This document shows positions 36,014 to 44,793 of a DNA stretch of 64,000 nt, one piece after another. The translations under genes and the position numbers were made by a program. The stretch's first letter is position 1, and each line of letters begins with the position of its first letter. Origin of the DNA: Leptolyngbya sp. SIO1E4 (lineage in GTDB: Bacteria; Cyanobacteriota; Cyanobacteriia; Phormidesmidales; Phormidesmidaceae); assembly GCA_010672825.2 (NCBI GenBank), contig JAAHFU020000002.1, forward strand, positions 694,001-758,000, written 5' to 3'. A model generated the notes under the pieces. It was not told where the DNA came from, searched no databases, and was given only the letters and a program-made list of their open reading frames with translations.

Positions 36014-36916
36014 ATGATTGACCTGCCTGTTAACGCCCAGGGAATTCACGACACCGATGCAGATCGTGTCCGCATCTTGAGTGAGGCACTGCCCTATATC
36101 CAAAAGTTTCGGGGGCGCACCATGGTCGTCAAGTACGGCGGCGCTGCCATGAAAGACGCAACCCTCAAAGCTAGCGTCGTCAGAGATATTGTCTTCATGG
36201 CCTGTGTGGGCATTCGGCCCGTCGTGGTTCATGGGGGCGGCCCAGAAATCAACACCTGGCTGACCAAGCTTGGCATTGAACCCCAGTTCAAAAATGGGTT
36301 ACGGGTAACCGATGCCCTCACCATGGACGTGGTGGAAATGGTGTTGGTGGGCCGAGTGAATAAAGAACTCGTATCTCTGATTAACCAGGCTGGGGGAGCT
36401 GCCGCCGGGCTCTGCGGCAAAGATGGCAACCTTATTACCGCCCGCCCCCAAGGGAGTGAAGACGTCGGCTTTGTTGGCGATGTCACCCATGTTAAGCCGG
36501 GCATCGTCAAATCACTGGTGGAAGCCGGCTATATTCCAGTCATTTCTAGCGTCGCTTCCGATGAAACCGGACAAGCCTACAACATCAATGCCGATACCGT
36601 AGCAGGGGAGCTAGCAGCGGCCCTTAATGCCGAAAAGCTGATTCTTCTGACTGATACGCGGGGCATTCTGCATGATTACCACGATCTCAGCACGCTGATT
36701 CCCAAGCTGGATATTCAAACGGCTCGGCAGCTAATTGACAAAGAAATCGTCTCGGGCGGCATGATTCCCAAGGTGAAATGCTGCGTGCGATCGCTGGCTC
36801 AGGGGGTTGGCGCTGCTCACATCCTGGACGGTCGAATTAATCATGCCTTGTTGCTAGAAATTTTCACCGACAGAGGAATTGGCTCTATGTTGGTGGCTTC
36901 AGAATTTTCCCAATAG
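36014..36916 (+). CDS. argB: Acetylglutamate kinase
   Basis: 300 residues. [31 protein letters not shown], and [14 protein letters not shown] with [13 protein letters not shown] mark the amino-acid-kinase fold of the hexameric, arginine-sensitive type, which in cyanobacteria is relieved of feedback by PII binding. The N-terminal helix needed for hexamerisation ([19 protein letters not shown]) is present. Catalyses the second step of arginine synthesis. Confidence 0.97.
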   Translation: MIDLPVNAQGIHDTDADRVRILSEALPYIQKFRGRTMVVKYGGAAMKDATLKASVVRDIVFMACVGIRPVVVHGGGPEINTWLTKLGIEPQFKNGLRVTDALTMDVVEMVLVGRVNKELVSLINQAGGAAAGLCGKDGNLITARPQGSEDVGFVGDVTHVKPGIVKSLVEAGYIPVISSVASDETGQAYNINADTVAGELAAALNAEKLILLTDTRGILHDYHDLSTLIPKLDIQTARQLIDKEIVSGGMIPKVKCCVRSLAQGVGAAHILDGRINHALLLEIFTDRGIGSMLVASEFSQ

Positions 36917-37204
36917 CCTAGAGCCCCAGTAACCCAAATCCCAGGCTTCTCTTTTTATCTTCCGATGCTTAAGGCGTAATTCAAACATTGAGTCAGCCAT
37001 GTGAGCGTAACTTTCATCAGAAATGGGAGACGAAAAGGGTGTTTATTGTATTCATGTAACAGGTCTCATGGACAATCTCCACAGACTTTTCACTGGAGAT
37101 TCAATGGAGAAGAGATTCAAGCGAAATTGAACTTTCAGTAACTCACTAGATTGGGCTGAGGCCTGGATTGAGGATGTCGTTCAGCAGAAAAAGAGGTGCA
37201 ATCA

Positions 37205-38011
37205 ATGACTCAGCAATACGTGCACGGATATGACCTGAGAGAAAACATTCGGTTGCAGGATCAAGCTTCAACGCTCGTCGAATTATTGCACGGCGATACC
37301 GCTTATCCTGCAGGCAGCCATGTCCTTGAAGCAGGATGTGGCGTCGGCGCACAAACCATCACGTTGGCTCGCAACAGCCCAAAGGCCCACATCACTTCAA
37401 TTGATATCTCTGAGACATCCATCACAGAAGCGAGGAGAGCGATCGCGGCAGCTGGGTTCACCCATGTCAGCTTTCAGCAAGGGGATATTTTCAACCTGGC
37501 GTTTGAGCCAGAATCATTCGACCATATTTTCGTTTGTTTTGTTCTTGAACACTTAATGCAGCCCGTTAAGGCACTCAATTCCCTCAGGCGTCTTCTTAAG
37601 GTTGGGGGTACCATTACGGTCATCGAAGGAGACCACGGATCAACATTTTTCTACCCTGACAGCGCAGTCGCCCATCAAGCAATTCGATGCCAAGTTGACC
37701 TGCAAAAAAAAGCAGGGGGGAATGCCAATATCGGCAGAGAGCTATACCCCTTGTTAGAGGCAGGTGGCTTTAGCCCTATCCAGGTATCTCCGCGTATGGT
37801 CTATGTTGATTCCAGTAAACCTCAACTCGTCGAAGGGTTCACTAAAAAAACCTTCACGGCAATGATTGAAGGTATCCGTACCCCTGCGATTGAAGCTGGT
37901 CTGATTAACCAGACAACCTTTGATGACGGCATTAAGGGGCTGTACAGAACAACCGAAGCAGATGGGGTTTTTTGTTACACGTTTTTCAAAGCAATTGCGA
38001 CAAAGCAGTAA
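37205..38011 (+). CDS. Class I SAM-dependent methyltransferase
   Basis: 268 residues from the ATG at 37205, which has AAAAAGAGG a few bases upstream. Motif I HVLEAGCGVGAQTITLA, motif II with the acidic residue in HITSIDISE, FQQGDIFNL and LEHLMQPVKALNSLRRLLKVGG follow the standard order. The C-terminal half (NIGRELYPLLEAGGFSPIQV) is typical of small-molecule methyltransferases. The substrate is unknown; neighbours (argB, PSII S4 protein) do not suggest a pathway. An inverted repeat (AATCTCC / GGAGATT) lies in its upstream region at about 37073-37101. Confidence 0.82.
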   Translation: MTQQYVHGYDLRENIRLQDQASTLVELLHGDTAYPAGSHVLEAGCGVGAQTITLARNSPKAHITSIDISETSITEARRAIAAAGFTHVSFQQGDIFNLAFEPESFDHIFVCFVLEHLMQPVKALNSLRRLLKVGGTITVIEGDHGSTFFYPDSAVAHQAIRCQVDLQKKAGGNANIGRELYPLLEAGGFSPIQVSPRMVYVDSSKPQLVEGFTKKTFTAMIEGIRTPAIEAGLINQTTFDDGIKGLYRTTEADGVFCYTFFKAIATKQ

Positions 38012-38054
38012 CGGGGTACCCCACCATGGCGCCCCAATGTAGCGGCCCCAAACT

Positions 38055-38834
38055 CTAAACGTAGCGGGTCAGATTAACCCGATAGCGTTCCTTTTTGGTG
38101 ACCGCGATCTCGCCGATCTCTAAGCGCCCTTTTCCGCGAATTGCGACCAGATCCCCTGCTTGGAGGGTGTGACTGGGCTGGGTGATAGATTTCCAGTTAA
38201 CGCGCACGTCTCCAGTGTTGATGAGGGTGACCATCTTGCTGCGCGACATGCCAAAGCCAGCGGAGGCAACCGCATCGAGCCTTAGGGATGCTTCGACGGT
38301 GGTCATTTCCTTTTTCTTGGGTTCCCGTACCCGTAGCTCGCTCCAGTCAATCTGGCGAGTCTTGACCGGGACTGATCGCACCTGCGTCAAATTCATTTCC
38401 AGAAATTCAACCAGCTCTGGCACGACAATCACCTGGGCGCCCCGTTCACCCAACACAATCACATCGCCCACTTTTTCGCGCACGATACCGGTGCCCAACA
38501 GCGCTCCTAAAAAGTCCCGATGGGTCGCTGTATCAAACAAAAAGTTGCCAGCAACATCTAACAAGGTCAGGGAGATGTCGCTGGGTTCTAGGGGCAGGTC
38601 TGTGCGGGCGATCGCCCCCCGTTGCCGCTCTGCCTGAGGATAGCCCCCGCCAGCAACGAAGTGAACTTCTGTCAACCGTTGAAAGAGCCCCTGGGCCTCC
38701 ATCAGTTCAGGCGGTGAGAGAAAATCGGTGAAGATTACCTCCCAAGTACGAATCGCTTGTTCCGCCTGATCAAGCACGCGGGTTAAAGCCGCTCGATTTT
38801 CTACAGATTTGAGCAAATCGTCCTTAGGCAACAT
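38055..38834 (-). CDS. Photosystem II S4 domain protein
   Basis: 259 residues. The N-terminal ~170 residues resemble YlmH-type proteins (FTDFLSPPELMEAQGLFQRL, VHFVAGGGYPQAERQR), and the C-terminal ~75 residues are an S4 RNA-binding domain (RLDAVASAGFGMSRSKMVTLINTGDVRVNW). This architecture matches the cyanobacterial/plastid family called photosystem II S4 domain protein. It probably binds RNA; involvement in PSII comes from family naming and is not shown here. Divergent from psbQ 211 bases away. Confidence 0.9.
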   Translation of the reverse strand: MLPKDDLLKSVENRAALTRVLDQAEQAIRTWEVIFTDFLSPPELMEAQGLFQRLTEVHFVAGGGYPQAERQRGAIARTDLPLEPSDISLTLLDVAGNFLFDTATHRDFLGALLGTGIVREKVGDVIVLGERGAQVIVVPELVEFLEMNLTQVRSVPVKTRQIDWSELRVREPKKKEMTTVEASLRLDAVASAGFGMSRSKMVTLINTGDVRVNWKSITQPSHTLQAGDLVAIRGKGRLEIGEIAVTKKERYRVNLTRYV

Positions 38835-39045
38835 AGCAACGGCTCACAGATCACAATGTCAAGATCACAATGGAAGATAAAGATATTCTTCAATTCAACT
38901 ATTTTGCCGTCTACGCTCAATGTCATGCATCTTCTTTGAACGGGGTTGAAATTGAAGGACAACCTGAACGGTAAAATACATCACGGGCACTCACCGCTCC
39001 AAAGGGTTTCCTGATGAAGACGCAGAAATAAGGAGCATCCGCACA

Positions 39046-39495
39046 ATGACACGTTATCGTTCGTTTTTAGGCCTCATACTGGCGGTTATTACCGTGTTTG
39101 TGGTGGGCTGCGGGGGAGGCAACATCTCTCAACCCACGACGTATACCTCTGACCAGATAGCTGAAATTCAAGTCTATACCCCTCGCGTTACTGAATTGCG
39201 CGATCGCTTCCCTGAATTAGAAGCCTACATTCAAGATAAAGACTGGGTAAATATTCGTTCCTTCATTCATGGGCCCATGGGCGAACTGCGGGTTCGGTTG
39301 GGGCGAGTCGCAGTTCGCTTGTTGCCTCAAGCGGCTGACCAGGCTAAGGCGTTAGCAGACGAGTTGGCCGTTCATTTAGAGCGTTTAGATGCCGCCGCAG
39401 AAGCCTTTAACCAAATTGAGTCTGCAGAACAGTATCGATTAGCGCTAGACGACTTCGATGCGTTTCTATCACTGGTTCCTGACGAGAACTCATAG
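39046..39495 (+). CDS. psbQ: Photosystem II protein PsbQ (cyanobacterial lipoprotein form)
   Basis: 149 residues. The N-terminus TRYRSFLGLILAVITVFVVGC carries a lipobox with Cys22, so the mature protein is lipid-anchored on the lumenal side. A four-helix bundle follows, with YTPRVTELRDRFPELEAYI, WVNIRSFIHGPMGELR, and LERLDAAAEAF. It stabilises the oxygen-evolving complex of photosystem II. The FAD oxidoreductase starts five bases after its stop. Confidence 0.93.
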   Translation: MTRYRSFLGLILAVITVFVVGCGGGNISQPTTYTSDQIAEIQVYTPRVTELRDRFPELEAYIQDKDWVNIRSFIHGPMGELRVRLGRVAVRLLPQAADQAKALADELAVHLERLDAAAEAFNQIESAEQYRLALDDFDAFLSLVPDENS

Positions 39496-39500
39496 CGGCT

Positions 39501-40592
39501 ATGGCGCAGGTTGTGCTGGTTGGATGTGGGGTTGTCGGCGCTGCGATCGCCTATGAACTGAGCCAACAGGCCGATCTCACCATCACCGTTTTAGACAGGC
39601 AGCTTCCGGCCCAAGGGGCAACAGGGGCTGCCTTAGGTATTTTGATGGGCATCATCAGCCAAAAGGTTAAAGGCCGCAACTGGCGACTTCGGGAAGCCAG
39701 CATACGCCGTTATCAAACCCTCCTGCCTGAATTAGCCGCCATTGGGCAACCGGTTCCCCACAACCGCCACGGCATTTTGAGTCTCTGTTTTGAAGCCACA
39801 GAATTGCCCCGTTGGAAATCCCTTCAAGAGATTCGTCACCGCCAAGGCTGGCCGTTAGAACTTTGGTCCCCCCAACAAGTCGCAAACGCCTGTCCGCACT
39901 TAGCTATTGACCAAGTCGTCGCGGGTATTTACTCCCCCCAAGATCTACAAATCGCCCCCAAAGCCCTCACCCATGCCCTAGTGCAAGCCGCCCAGCAGCG
40001 CGGAGTGGACTTTCATTTTGAGGCCCCCGTAACGGGCTTTCAGCGCCGCGCAGATCAGGTTGTTGCCGTTCAAACAGAGCAGGCAAATTACCCAGCAGAC
40101 TGGACTATTTTGACCGCAGGGCTCGGCAGCAGCGCTCTCACCCATGAATTGGAGCAGTCTCTCCCCTTAATCCCCGTGTTGGGGCAAGGCTTGCGCGTCC
40201 GTGTTCCTCAAGAACTCGGAGTATCAGATTTTCAACCAGTCGTGAACGGGCAGGATATTCACCTTGTTCCCATGGGCGATCGCGAATATGCCGTCGCCGC
40301 TACCGTCGAGTTTCCTGAAACCGGAATCACTCAACCCTTACCCCAAGCAGCCGCGCTAGAAAGTCTGTGGCAAGGGGCGATCGCCTACTGCCCTGCCCTC
40401 GCCCAAGCCAAGATTCTCGAAACCTGGTATGGCCTACGCCCCCGCCCCCAAGGACAAGCAGCCCCCGTCATCAAACACCTAGAAGGGTACACCAACGTTA
40501 TTCTGGCAACCGGACACTACCGAAACGGAATATTACTAGCCCCCGCCACAGCCCAATTGGTGAAATCTTTTCTGACAGAAGCCAGAACTTAG
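39501..40592 (+). CDS. FAD-dependent oxidoreductase, glycine-oxidase/DAO family (ThiO-like)
   Basis: 363 residues. The FAD-binding Rossmann motif VVLVGCGVVGAAIAYELSQQ opens the protein, followed by the LDRQLPAQGATGAALGIL segment. C-terminal LRPRPQGQAAPVIKHL, then LATGHYRNGILLAPATA form the typical DAO signature that contacts the flavin. Glycine oxidases in thiamine synthesis, and related D-amino-acid or sarcosine oxidases, share these motifs. It directly follows psbQ on the same strand (5-base gap), but a functional link is not evident. Confidence 0.87.
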   Translation: MAQVVLVGCGVVGAAIAYELSQQADLTITVLDRQLPAQGATGAALGILMGIISQKVKGRNWRLREASIRRYQTLLPELAAIGQPVPHNRHGILSLCFEATELPRWKSLQEIRHRQGWPLELWSPQQVANACPHLAIDQVVAGIYSPQDLQIAPKALTHALVQAAQQRGVDFHFEAPVTGFQRRADQVVAVQTEQANYPADWTILTAGLGSSALTHELEQSLPLIPVLGQGLRVRVPQELGVSDFQPVVNGQDIHLVPMGDREYAVAATVEFPETGITQPLPQAAALESLWQGAIAYCPALAQAKILETWYGLRPRPQGQAAPVIKHLEGYTNVILATGHYRNGILLAPATAQLVKSFLTEART

Positions 40593-40620
40593 GAGAAAGG
40601 CAGAAGACAAAAAGCAGAAG

Positions 40621-40684
40621 CACTCCCCTAATCCCTCACTCCCCTAATCCCTCATCCCCCTAATCCCTCATCCCCCTACTCCCT
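40621..40684. repeat. Four tandem 16-bp units running into the phosphoribosyltransferase gene
   Basis: Units CACTCCCCTAATCCCT (twice, exact), CATCCCCCTAATCCCT and CATCCCCCTACTCCCT. The array overlaps the stop codon at 40668-40670 of the convergent gene, so the last residues of that protein are encoded by repeat units. Confidence 0.88.
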
Positions 40685-41342
40685 TATCCTCCCACTCCCC
40701 CTTCCACGCCCGCTCCAACAGCATAATCACTTCCTCATCAGCAACGGGCTCAAAATGGATGTACCACTGGCTAATTGCCCCCATGAGTTCTGGTATCAGG
40801 GGACAAATGGCGTGATCTACCTGAGCCTGAATTTGCCTCAAGCTGTTAGGAGCAGCTACGGGAATAGCGATGATGATCGTGGCAGGATGATAGTGCTTGA
40901 GGGAGGCGATCGCGGCCTGCATCGTGGCCCCGGTTGCTAAACCGTCATCCACCAAAATAACGGCTTTTCCTTCAATGTCGGGCAGGGCTCGCCCCTGGCG
41001 ATAGCACTGGTTGCGGCGGCTTAACTCGTGCTTTTCGGCCTGAAGAACAGCCTCTAATTGGGCTTCGGAGACATGAAGCTTCTGGATGAGGACAGTATTG
41101 AGCACCTGAGAGTGGGGAAATGCGATCGCCCCCATGGCGAGTTCAGGCTGATCGGGGACACCCAGTTTGCGCACCAACCAGATATCCAAAGGCCAATTAA
41201 GCGCACGGGCAATCTCATAGCCGATGGGCACTCCCCCACGCGGCAGTGCTAAGACAATTCCTGGCTCAGACGTCCCTATATGGGATAGCTGCTGAGCTAA
41301 AATTTGCCCGGCTCGGTGACGATCTAAAAACTTTGAGCCCAT
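40668..41342 (-). CDS. Phosphoribosyltransferase family protein
   Basis: 224 residues. ALPRGGVPIGYEIARALNWPLD and LVRKLGVPDQPELAMGAIAF followed by the PRPP-binding VILVDDGLATGATMQAA are the hallmark of a stand-alone PRTase family widely used in bacteria (sometimes fused to a hydrolase). The base substrate is unknown. The C-terminal residues GVGG come from a 16-bp tandem repeat, a sign that the end of the protein is evolving by slippage. Convergent with the FAD oxidoreductase. Confidence 0.87.
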   Translation of the reverse strand: MGSKFLDRHRAGQILAQQLSHIGTSEPGIVLALPRGGVPIGYEIARALNWPLDIWLVRKLGVPDQPELAMGAIAFPHSQVLNTVLIQKLHVSEAQLEAVLQAEKHELSRRNQCYRQGRALPDIEGKAVILVDDGLATGATMQAAIASLKHYHPATIIIAIPVAAPNSLRQIQAQVDHAICPLIPELMGAISQWYIHFEPVADEEVIMLLERAWKGEWEDKGVGG

Positions 41343-41441
41343 AAATTAGAACTCGGCAGGTGACATACCTCTAGGGTAGATGTCTGTAGCGATCGCCCCT
41401 CTAAGAACTGCCCAATAGGATGGAATAAGTAAACAATTAGA

Positions 41442-41819
41442 CTAAAAATCTCCCCCAATCCCAATGGAGGGATCCCCCATGGTACTGAAAACAGTCAGTC
41501 CCAAAGGTAAGTCCACGTCGCCATTTTCATCCACAAACTGATCCAATAATTCAGAGTCAATCACGTCTGAAATATCAGCCGAGTTACGTCCTTGCTGCTG
41601 GGTTGACGTATTGATTTCTTCAGCCGTCGACTCAAGCCGCCCGGCGTCAACCTCAACGGTCACATTACGAGCGTCTAAGGGCAGCAGATGAGTCGAACTG
41701 CCAGTAGGCTCAGCGTAGGCTGGAAAACTCAGCACTGACATTGAAACAGCCGAAATTGCCGTCAGAGCCGCAACTTGTTTAGCGTTATACATTGACAGAG
41801 ACCGATAGGTAGCGAACAT
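41442..41819 (-). CDS. Small secreted protein, unknown
   Basis: 125 residues from the ATG at 41819; an alternative ATG at 41792 gives 116 residues and starts at the signal peptide. YNAKQVAALTAISAVSMSVL ending SFPAYA is a clear Sec signal, with cleavage after AYA. The mature ~85 residues are acidic with an LLPLDARNVTVEVDAG segment and no cysteine. No family recognised. Confidence 0.6.
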   Translation of the reverse strand: MFATYRSLSMYNAKQVAALTAISAVSMSVLSFPAYAEPTGSSTHLLPLDARNVTVEVDAGRLESTAEEINTSTQQQGRNSADISDVIDSELLDQFVDENGDVDLPLGLTVFSTMGDPSIGIGGDF

Positions 41820-42359
41820 CGCCCCCTCACACACTGAATAATTCACCAAAATATGACAATCGCTCTAAACACATCTGAGCTGACAGCAGCTCTTATGTAC
41901 CGTTATAGTCGGCACCAAGATGAAATTTGCTAAAAGTTGTCAATTCTTCTCAGAAGCCTAGGGAAAGAGCCGGTAAATATCAGAACACCCTTTGTCAGAG
42001 CTTTCATTTAAAGTTCCTGATTTTTGCGCAGTTATCTGGGTAGTTACACGGAGTGACTGTCAGAATAATGTCGGTCGATTGCCAAAGTATCAACCTAGTC
42101 AGCAATCGGTGCAACATTGCATATCTTTTACCCTCAGCATCAGGGTATTTACATAGAAAAGAGTCTGTAAACTGTTAGATACTCGCTATCAACACCGCTG
42201 GTGTGAGCCCTTTGGAGAGTGTAAGACTCTGACAAAGCGATGCGGTAAAGGTTAGACTCGTGTTCCTTGTAATGCTAGAACTGCGGAACGACTAAGGCGC
42301 TTCTACCAATCTCTTAACTAGTGGGAAAACTATAAATCGTTGCGATCGCCGCTGCCATT
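41820..42359. other. Intergenic region, no gene or repeat recognised
   Basis: About 540 bases between the small secreted protein gene and the first SH3-like gene, which diverge. It must hold both promoters. Nothing else stands out except GCGATCGCCGCTGCCATTATG at the start of the next gene, which is shared with its paralogue. Confidence 0.4.
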
Positions 42360-43268
42360 ATGAAGAAAATTGCTCAATTGAGTACCGTTCTACGGGTTGG
42401 AGTCGTGTCATGTCTGAGCGCTCCTTTGCTGGCCTACCTGTTATTTCAACAGGGGTCGCTATTCAAAGTTGAGGCTAGCCAGGTTCAGCCCGACCCCCAT
42501 AGACTTGCCCAAAATCGCACCAGTCCACCCGTCCCTCCACTTCCTGAAGTGTTACCAGAGGAAATGCCCCCTGATGAAGCAGGGATTGTTGGGCTATCTC
42601 CAGAACCCCTAGAAGATATCGGGATTGGTCATCTACGCCCCAAAGATCTTTCCTTTCTAGCAGAACCTGATTGGACAAATAGCCCCTACTTGGGGGCTAA
42701 CTGGCTACAATTAGCCGCTGTCCCCATCTATGTAGAGCCCGAAGGGGCCCATTGGGGATGGTTGGTGAACGGCTGGTTAATTCCTAATGGGCAAGAGCCC
42801 ATTGCCATCGGGCGTGATGCCACCTTTTTAATGCTGCATACCTACCATGCACTCTTCTCATTTCCTGTGACTGAAATTCGCGAGGATGGCTGGTTTCAGC
42901 TGCAATATACGCCCGCTGGCACCGCTTGGGCACACATCGATCACCTTAATCTAGGCAGTACAGAACTGACTGTCGAACGTTGGGAAGACCGCTTCCTCGC
43001 GAAGGGGTGGATTGAGTTCCGTCGTCATGGATTATCTCAACCCCTACGACCAGAACCGACCGATGACGAAGCTATCCTTAGCTTAATTGGCCCAGACAGT
43101 TTTATTGAGCCGATCGCCTTTGACGGAGACTGGATGCAAGTGCGCGTGACACAGCCAACCAATGGCTGCGAGTTCCTCCCCGCTTCCAGAACCCAAGAGG
43201 GCTGGATGCGATGGCGTGGCTTAGAAAGCCAATCTCTGATCTGGTATCCCCCCCAAGGATGCGAGTAG
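42360..43268 (+). CDS. Secreted/anchored protein with SH3-like repeats, paralogue 1
   Basis: 302 residues. An N-terminal signal or anchor helix (VLRVGVVSCLSAPLLAYLLF) is followed by a Pro-rich linker (~50-80) and a conserved domain: IGIGHLRPKDLSFLAEPDW, WGWLVNGWLIPNGQEPIAIG, VTEIREDGWFQLQYTPAGTAW, and a C-terminal block GWMRWRGLESQSLIWYPPQG. The Gly-Trp-Phe/Tyr-Val alternation suggests two bacterial SH3 domains. The next gene encodes a paralogue with the same layout. Periplasmic or surface role assumed; function unknown. Confidence 0.65.
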   Translation: MKKIAQLSTVLRVGVVSCLSAPLLAYLLFQQGSLFKVEASQVQPDPHRLAQNRTSPPVPPLPEVLPEEMPPDEAGIVGLSPEPLEDIGIGHLRPKDLSFLAEPDWTNSPYLGANWLQLAAVPIYVEPEGAHWGWLVNGWLIPNGQEPIAIGRDATFLMLHTYHALFSFPVTEIREDGWFQLQYTPAGTAWAHIDHLNLGSTELTVERWEDRFLAKGWIEFRRHGLSQPLRPEPTDDEAILSLIGPDSFIEPIAFDGDWMQVRVTQPTNGCEFLPASRTQEGWMRWRGLESQSLIWYPPQGCE

Positions 43269-43441
43269 AAAGGGATGTAGAGTTTTGTCACTGACCGCAC
43301 CTTGGACAAAGGTACCTGCCTACACTGTAGGTAACTCAAGGAGTTCAGAGTTTTCAATAGAGGATAGTACAGCTACGACACTGTGTTTCGTCTGCTGTAT
43401 TGCATCCAAAGTTAGTACTGTTCATTGACTACGCATCCATT

Positions 43442-43680
43442 AGGCGTTGCTAAATCTTGGCGATGAATTCAAATGCGAGCAAGATGCTCGCATTCGCCTG
43501 AATGACCCAAGCAAAAAACGCGATTGCTGATTTAGGGGATGAACCGGTCTAGAACCGTTGCTATTCAACAGCCCTTCCTATCTAAAGCCATCCCGAGGAT
43601 CAGCGATGCCCAAAAAACTATGTGGGCACCTCGCTCACATAGTTTCTGCAGAAGAATCATCCCGCGATTGAGCAACGCCT
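43442..43680. mobile_element. MITE-like element between the two SH3-like paralogues
   Basis: The ends are inverted: AGGCGTTGCT at 43442 and AGCAACGCCT ending at 43680, exact over ten bases and imperfect (AATC, GATGA, TTC conserved) over about 28. Two perfect internal hairpins occur: AATGCGAGCA-AGA-TGCTCGCATT at 43472-43494 and AAACTATGTG / CACATAGTTT at 43615-43645. No open frame is present, so it needs a transposase in trans. No clean target duplication is visible, which lowers certainty. The flanking gap is 482 bases; the rest of it is featureless. Confidence 0.7.
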
Positions 43681-43750
43681 TTATTACAGTGCTTCTGAGG
43701 ATTTTTATCCCCTGCAACACGCGAAATCCTTAGCGATCGCGGCTGCCATC

Positions 43751-44731
43751 ATGGAGAGAATTACCAGATCGGGAATTGCCCTGTGCAGTGTGATTGTGGT
43801 GTGCCTGGGCGTTCCTTTACTTGCTTATTGGCTGACTCATCAGGGTCAGCGCTCCAACATAGAGGCAACACAACTTAAGCCCTTGGGCACTGCTTTCCCC
43901 ACCAACCTATTGTTCAATCAAGAGCATAAATTTAGCTTTGAAGCCAGTCAAACTGGGCGAGAAAGCCGTCGACTAGCCCACAACCGCACCAATCTCCTCC
44001 CAGTTCCCCCACTCCCCGCTAATCTGCCTGAAGCAACGCCCCCAGGTCCAGAGATTGTGGGTGCCTTACCCACCCCCTCTGAAGATATCGGGGTGGGTCA
44101 CCTTTACCCTAAAGACTTCTCGTTTCTAGGCGGACAAGATTGGATGAACAGCCCATACCTCACAGAGAGGTGGATACAGTTGATCGCCCTCCCACTTTAT
44201 ACAAACCCAGAAGGCAATCACTGGGGATGGATAGTCAATGGCTGGCTAATCCCCAACGGGCAAGCCGCGATCGCAATTGGCCACGATACCCCCTTCTTTA
44301 TGCGGTTTACCTTCTATGCCCTCTCCTCATTCCTCGTCACTGAAATTCGGGAAGACGGCTGGTTTCAACTGCAATACACCCCCACAAATACCGCTTGGGT
44401 GCATACCGACCACCTCAATCTTGGCAGCCTAGAACTTGGAGTTGAGCGGTGGCAAGACCGTTTCTTAGATGCCGGCATCATTGAGTTTCGCCACAATGAG
44501 CCACAACCCCTCCGCTCTGAACCAGCTGATGATGCAACAGCCATCCTCACGCTAAACAATGAATCCACTTGGATCGAGCCATTAGCTTTCAATGGAGACT
44601 GGATGCATGTTCGAGTCTGGCAAATCGGTGATCCTGCTTCTCACCCAGCTCCAAGCCCCCAAGTTGGATGGGTGCGATGGCGGACCGCTGACAATCAATC
44701 TTTAATCTGGTACCCCCCTAAAGGCGCCTAA
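43751..44731 (+). CDS. Secreted/anchored protein with SH3-like repeats, paralogue 2
   Basis: 326 residues. Same organisation as the gene at 42360: N-terminal anchor (SGIALCSVIVVCLGVPLLAYWL), Pro-rich linker, and matching blocks IGVGHLYPKDFSFLGGQDW, WGWIVNGWLIPNGQAAIAIG, VTEIREDGWFQLQYTPTNTAW, and GWVRWRTADNQSLIWYPPKG. It is longer by an insertion after the anchor helix. The bases GCGATCGC-GCTGCCAT before the start are also shared, so the duplicated unit includes upstream DNA. Function unknown. Confidence 0.65.
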   Translation: MERITRSGIALCSVIVVCLGVPLLAYWLTHQGQRSNIEATQLKPLGTAFPTNLLFNQEHKFSFEASQTGRESRRLAHNRTNLLPVPPLPANLPEATPPGPEIVGALPTPSEDIGVGHLYPKDFSFLGGQDWMNSPYLTERWIQLIALPLYTNPEGNHWGWIVNGWLIPNGQAAIAIGHDTPFFMRFTFYALSSFLVTEIREDGWFQLQYTPTNTAWVHTDHLNLGSLELGVERWQDRFLDAGIIEFRHNEPQPLRSEPADDATAILTLNNESTWIEPLAFNGDWMHVRVWQIGDPASHPAPSPQVGWVRWRTADNQSLIWYPPKGA

Positions 44732-44793
44732 TACTCAACCAAGCCAATCATGATAGGCAAGCGTCAGGGTATCTCGGGCATGGTGTCTATCCG

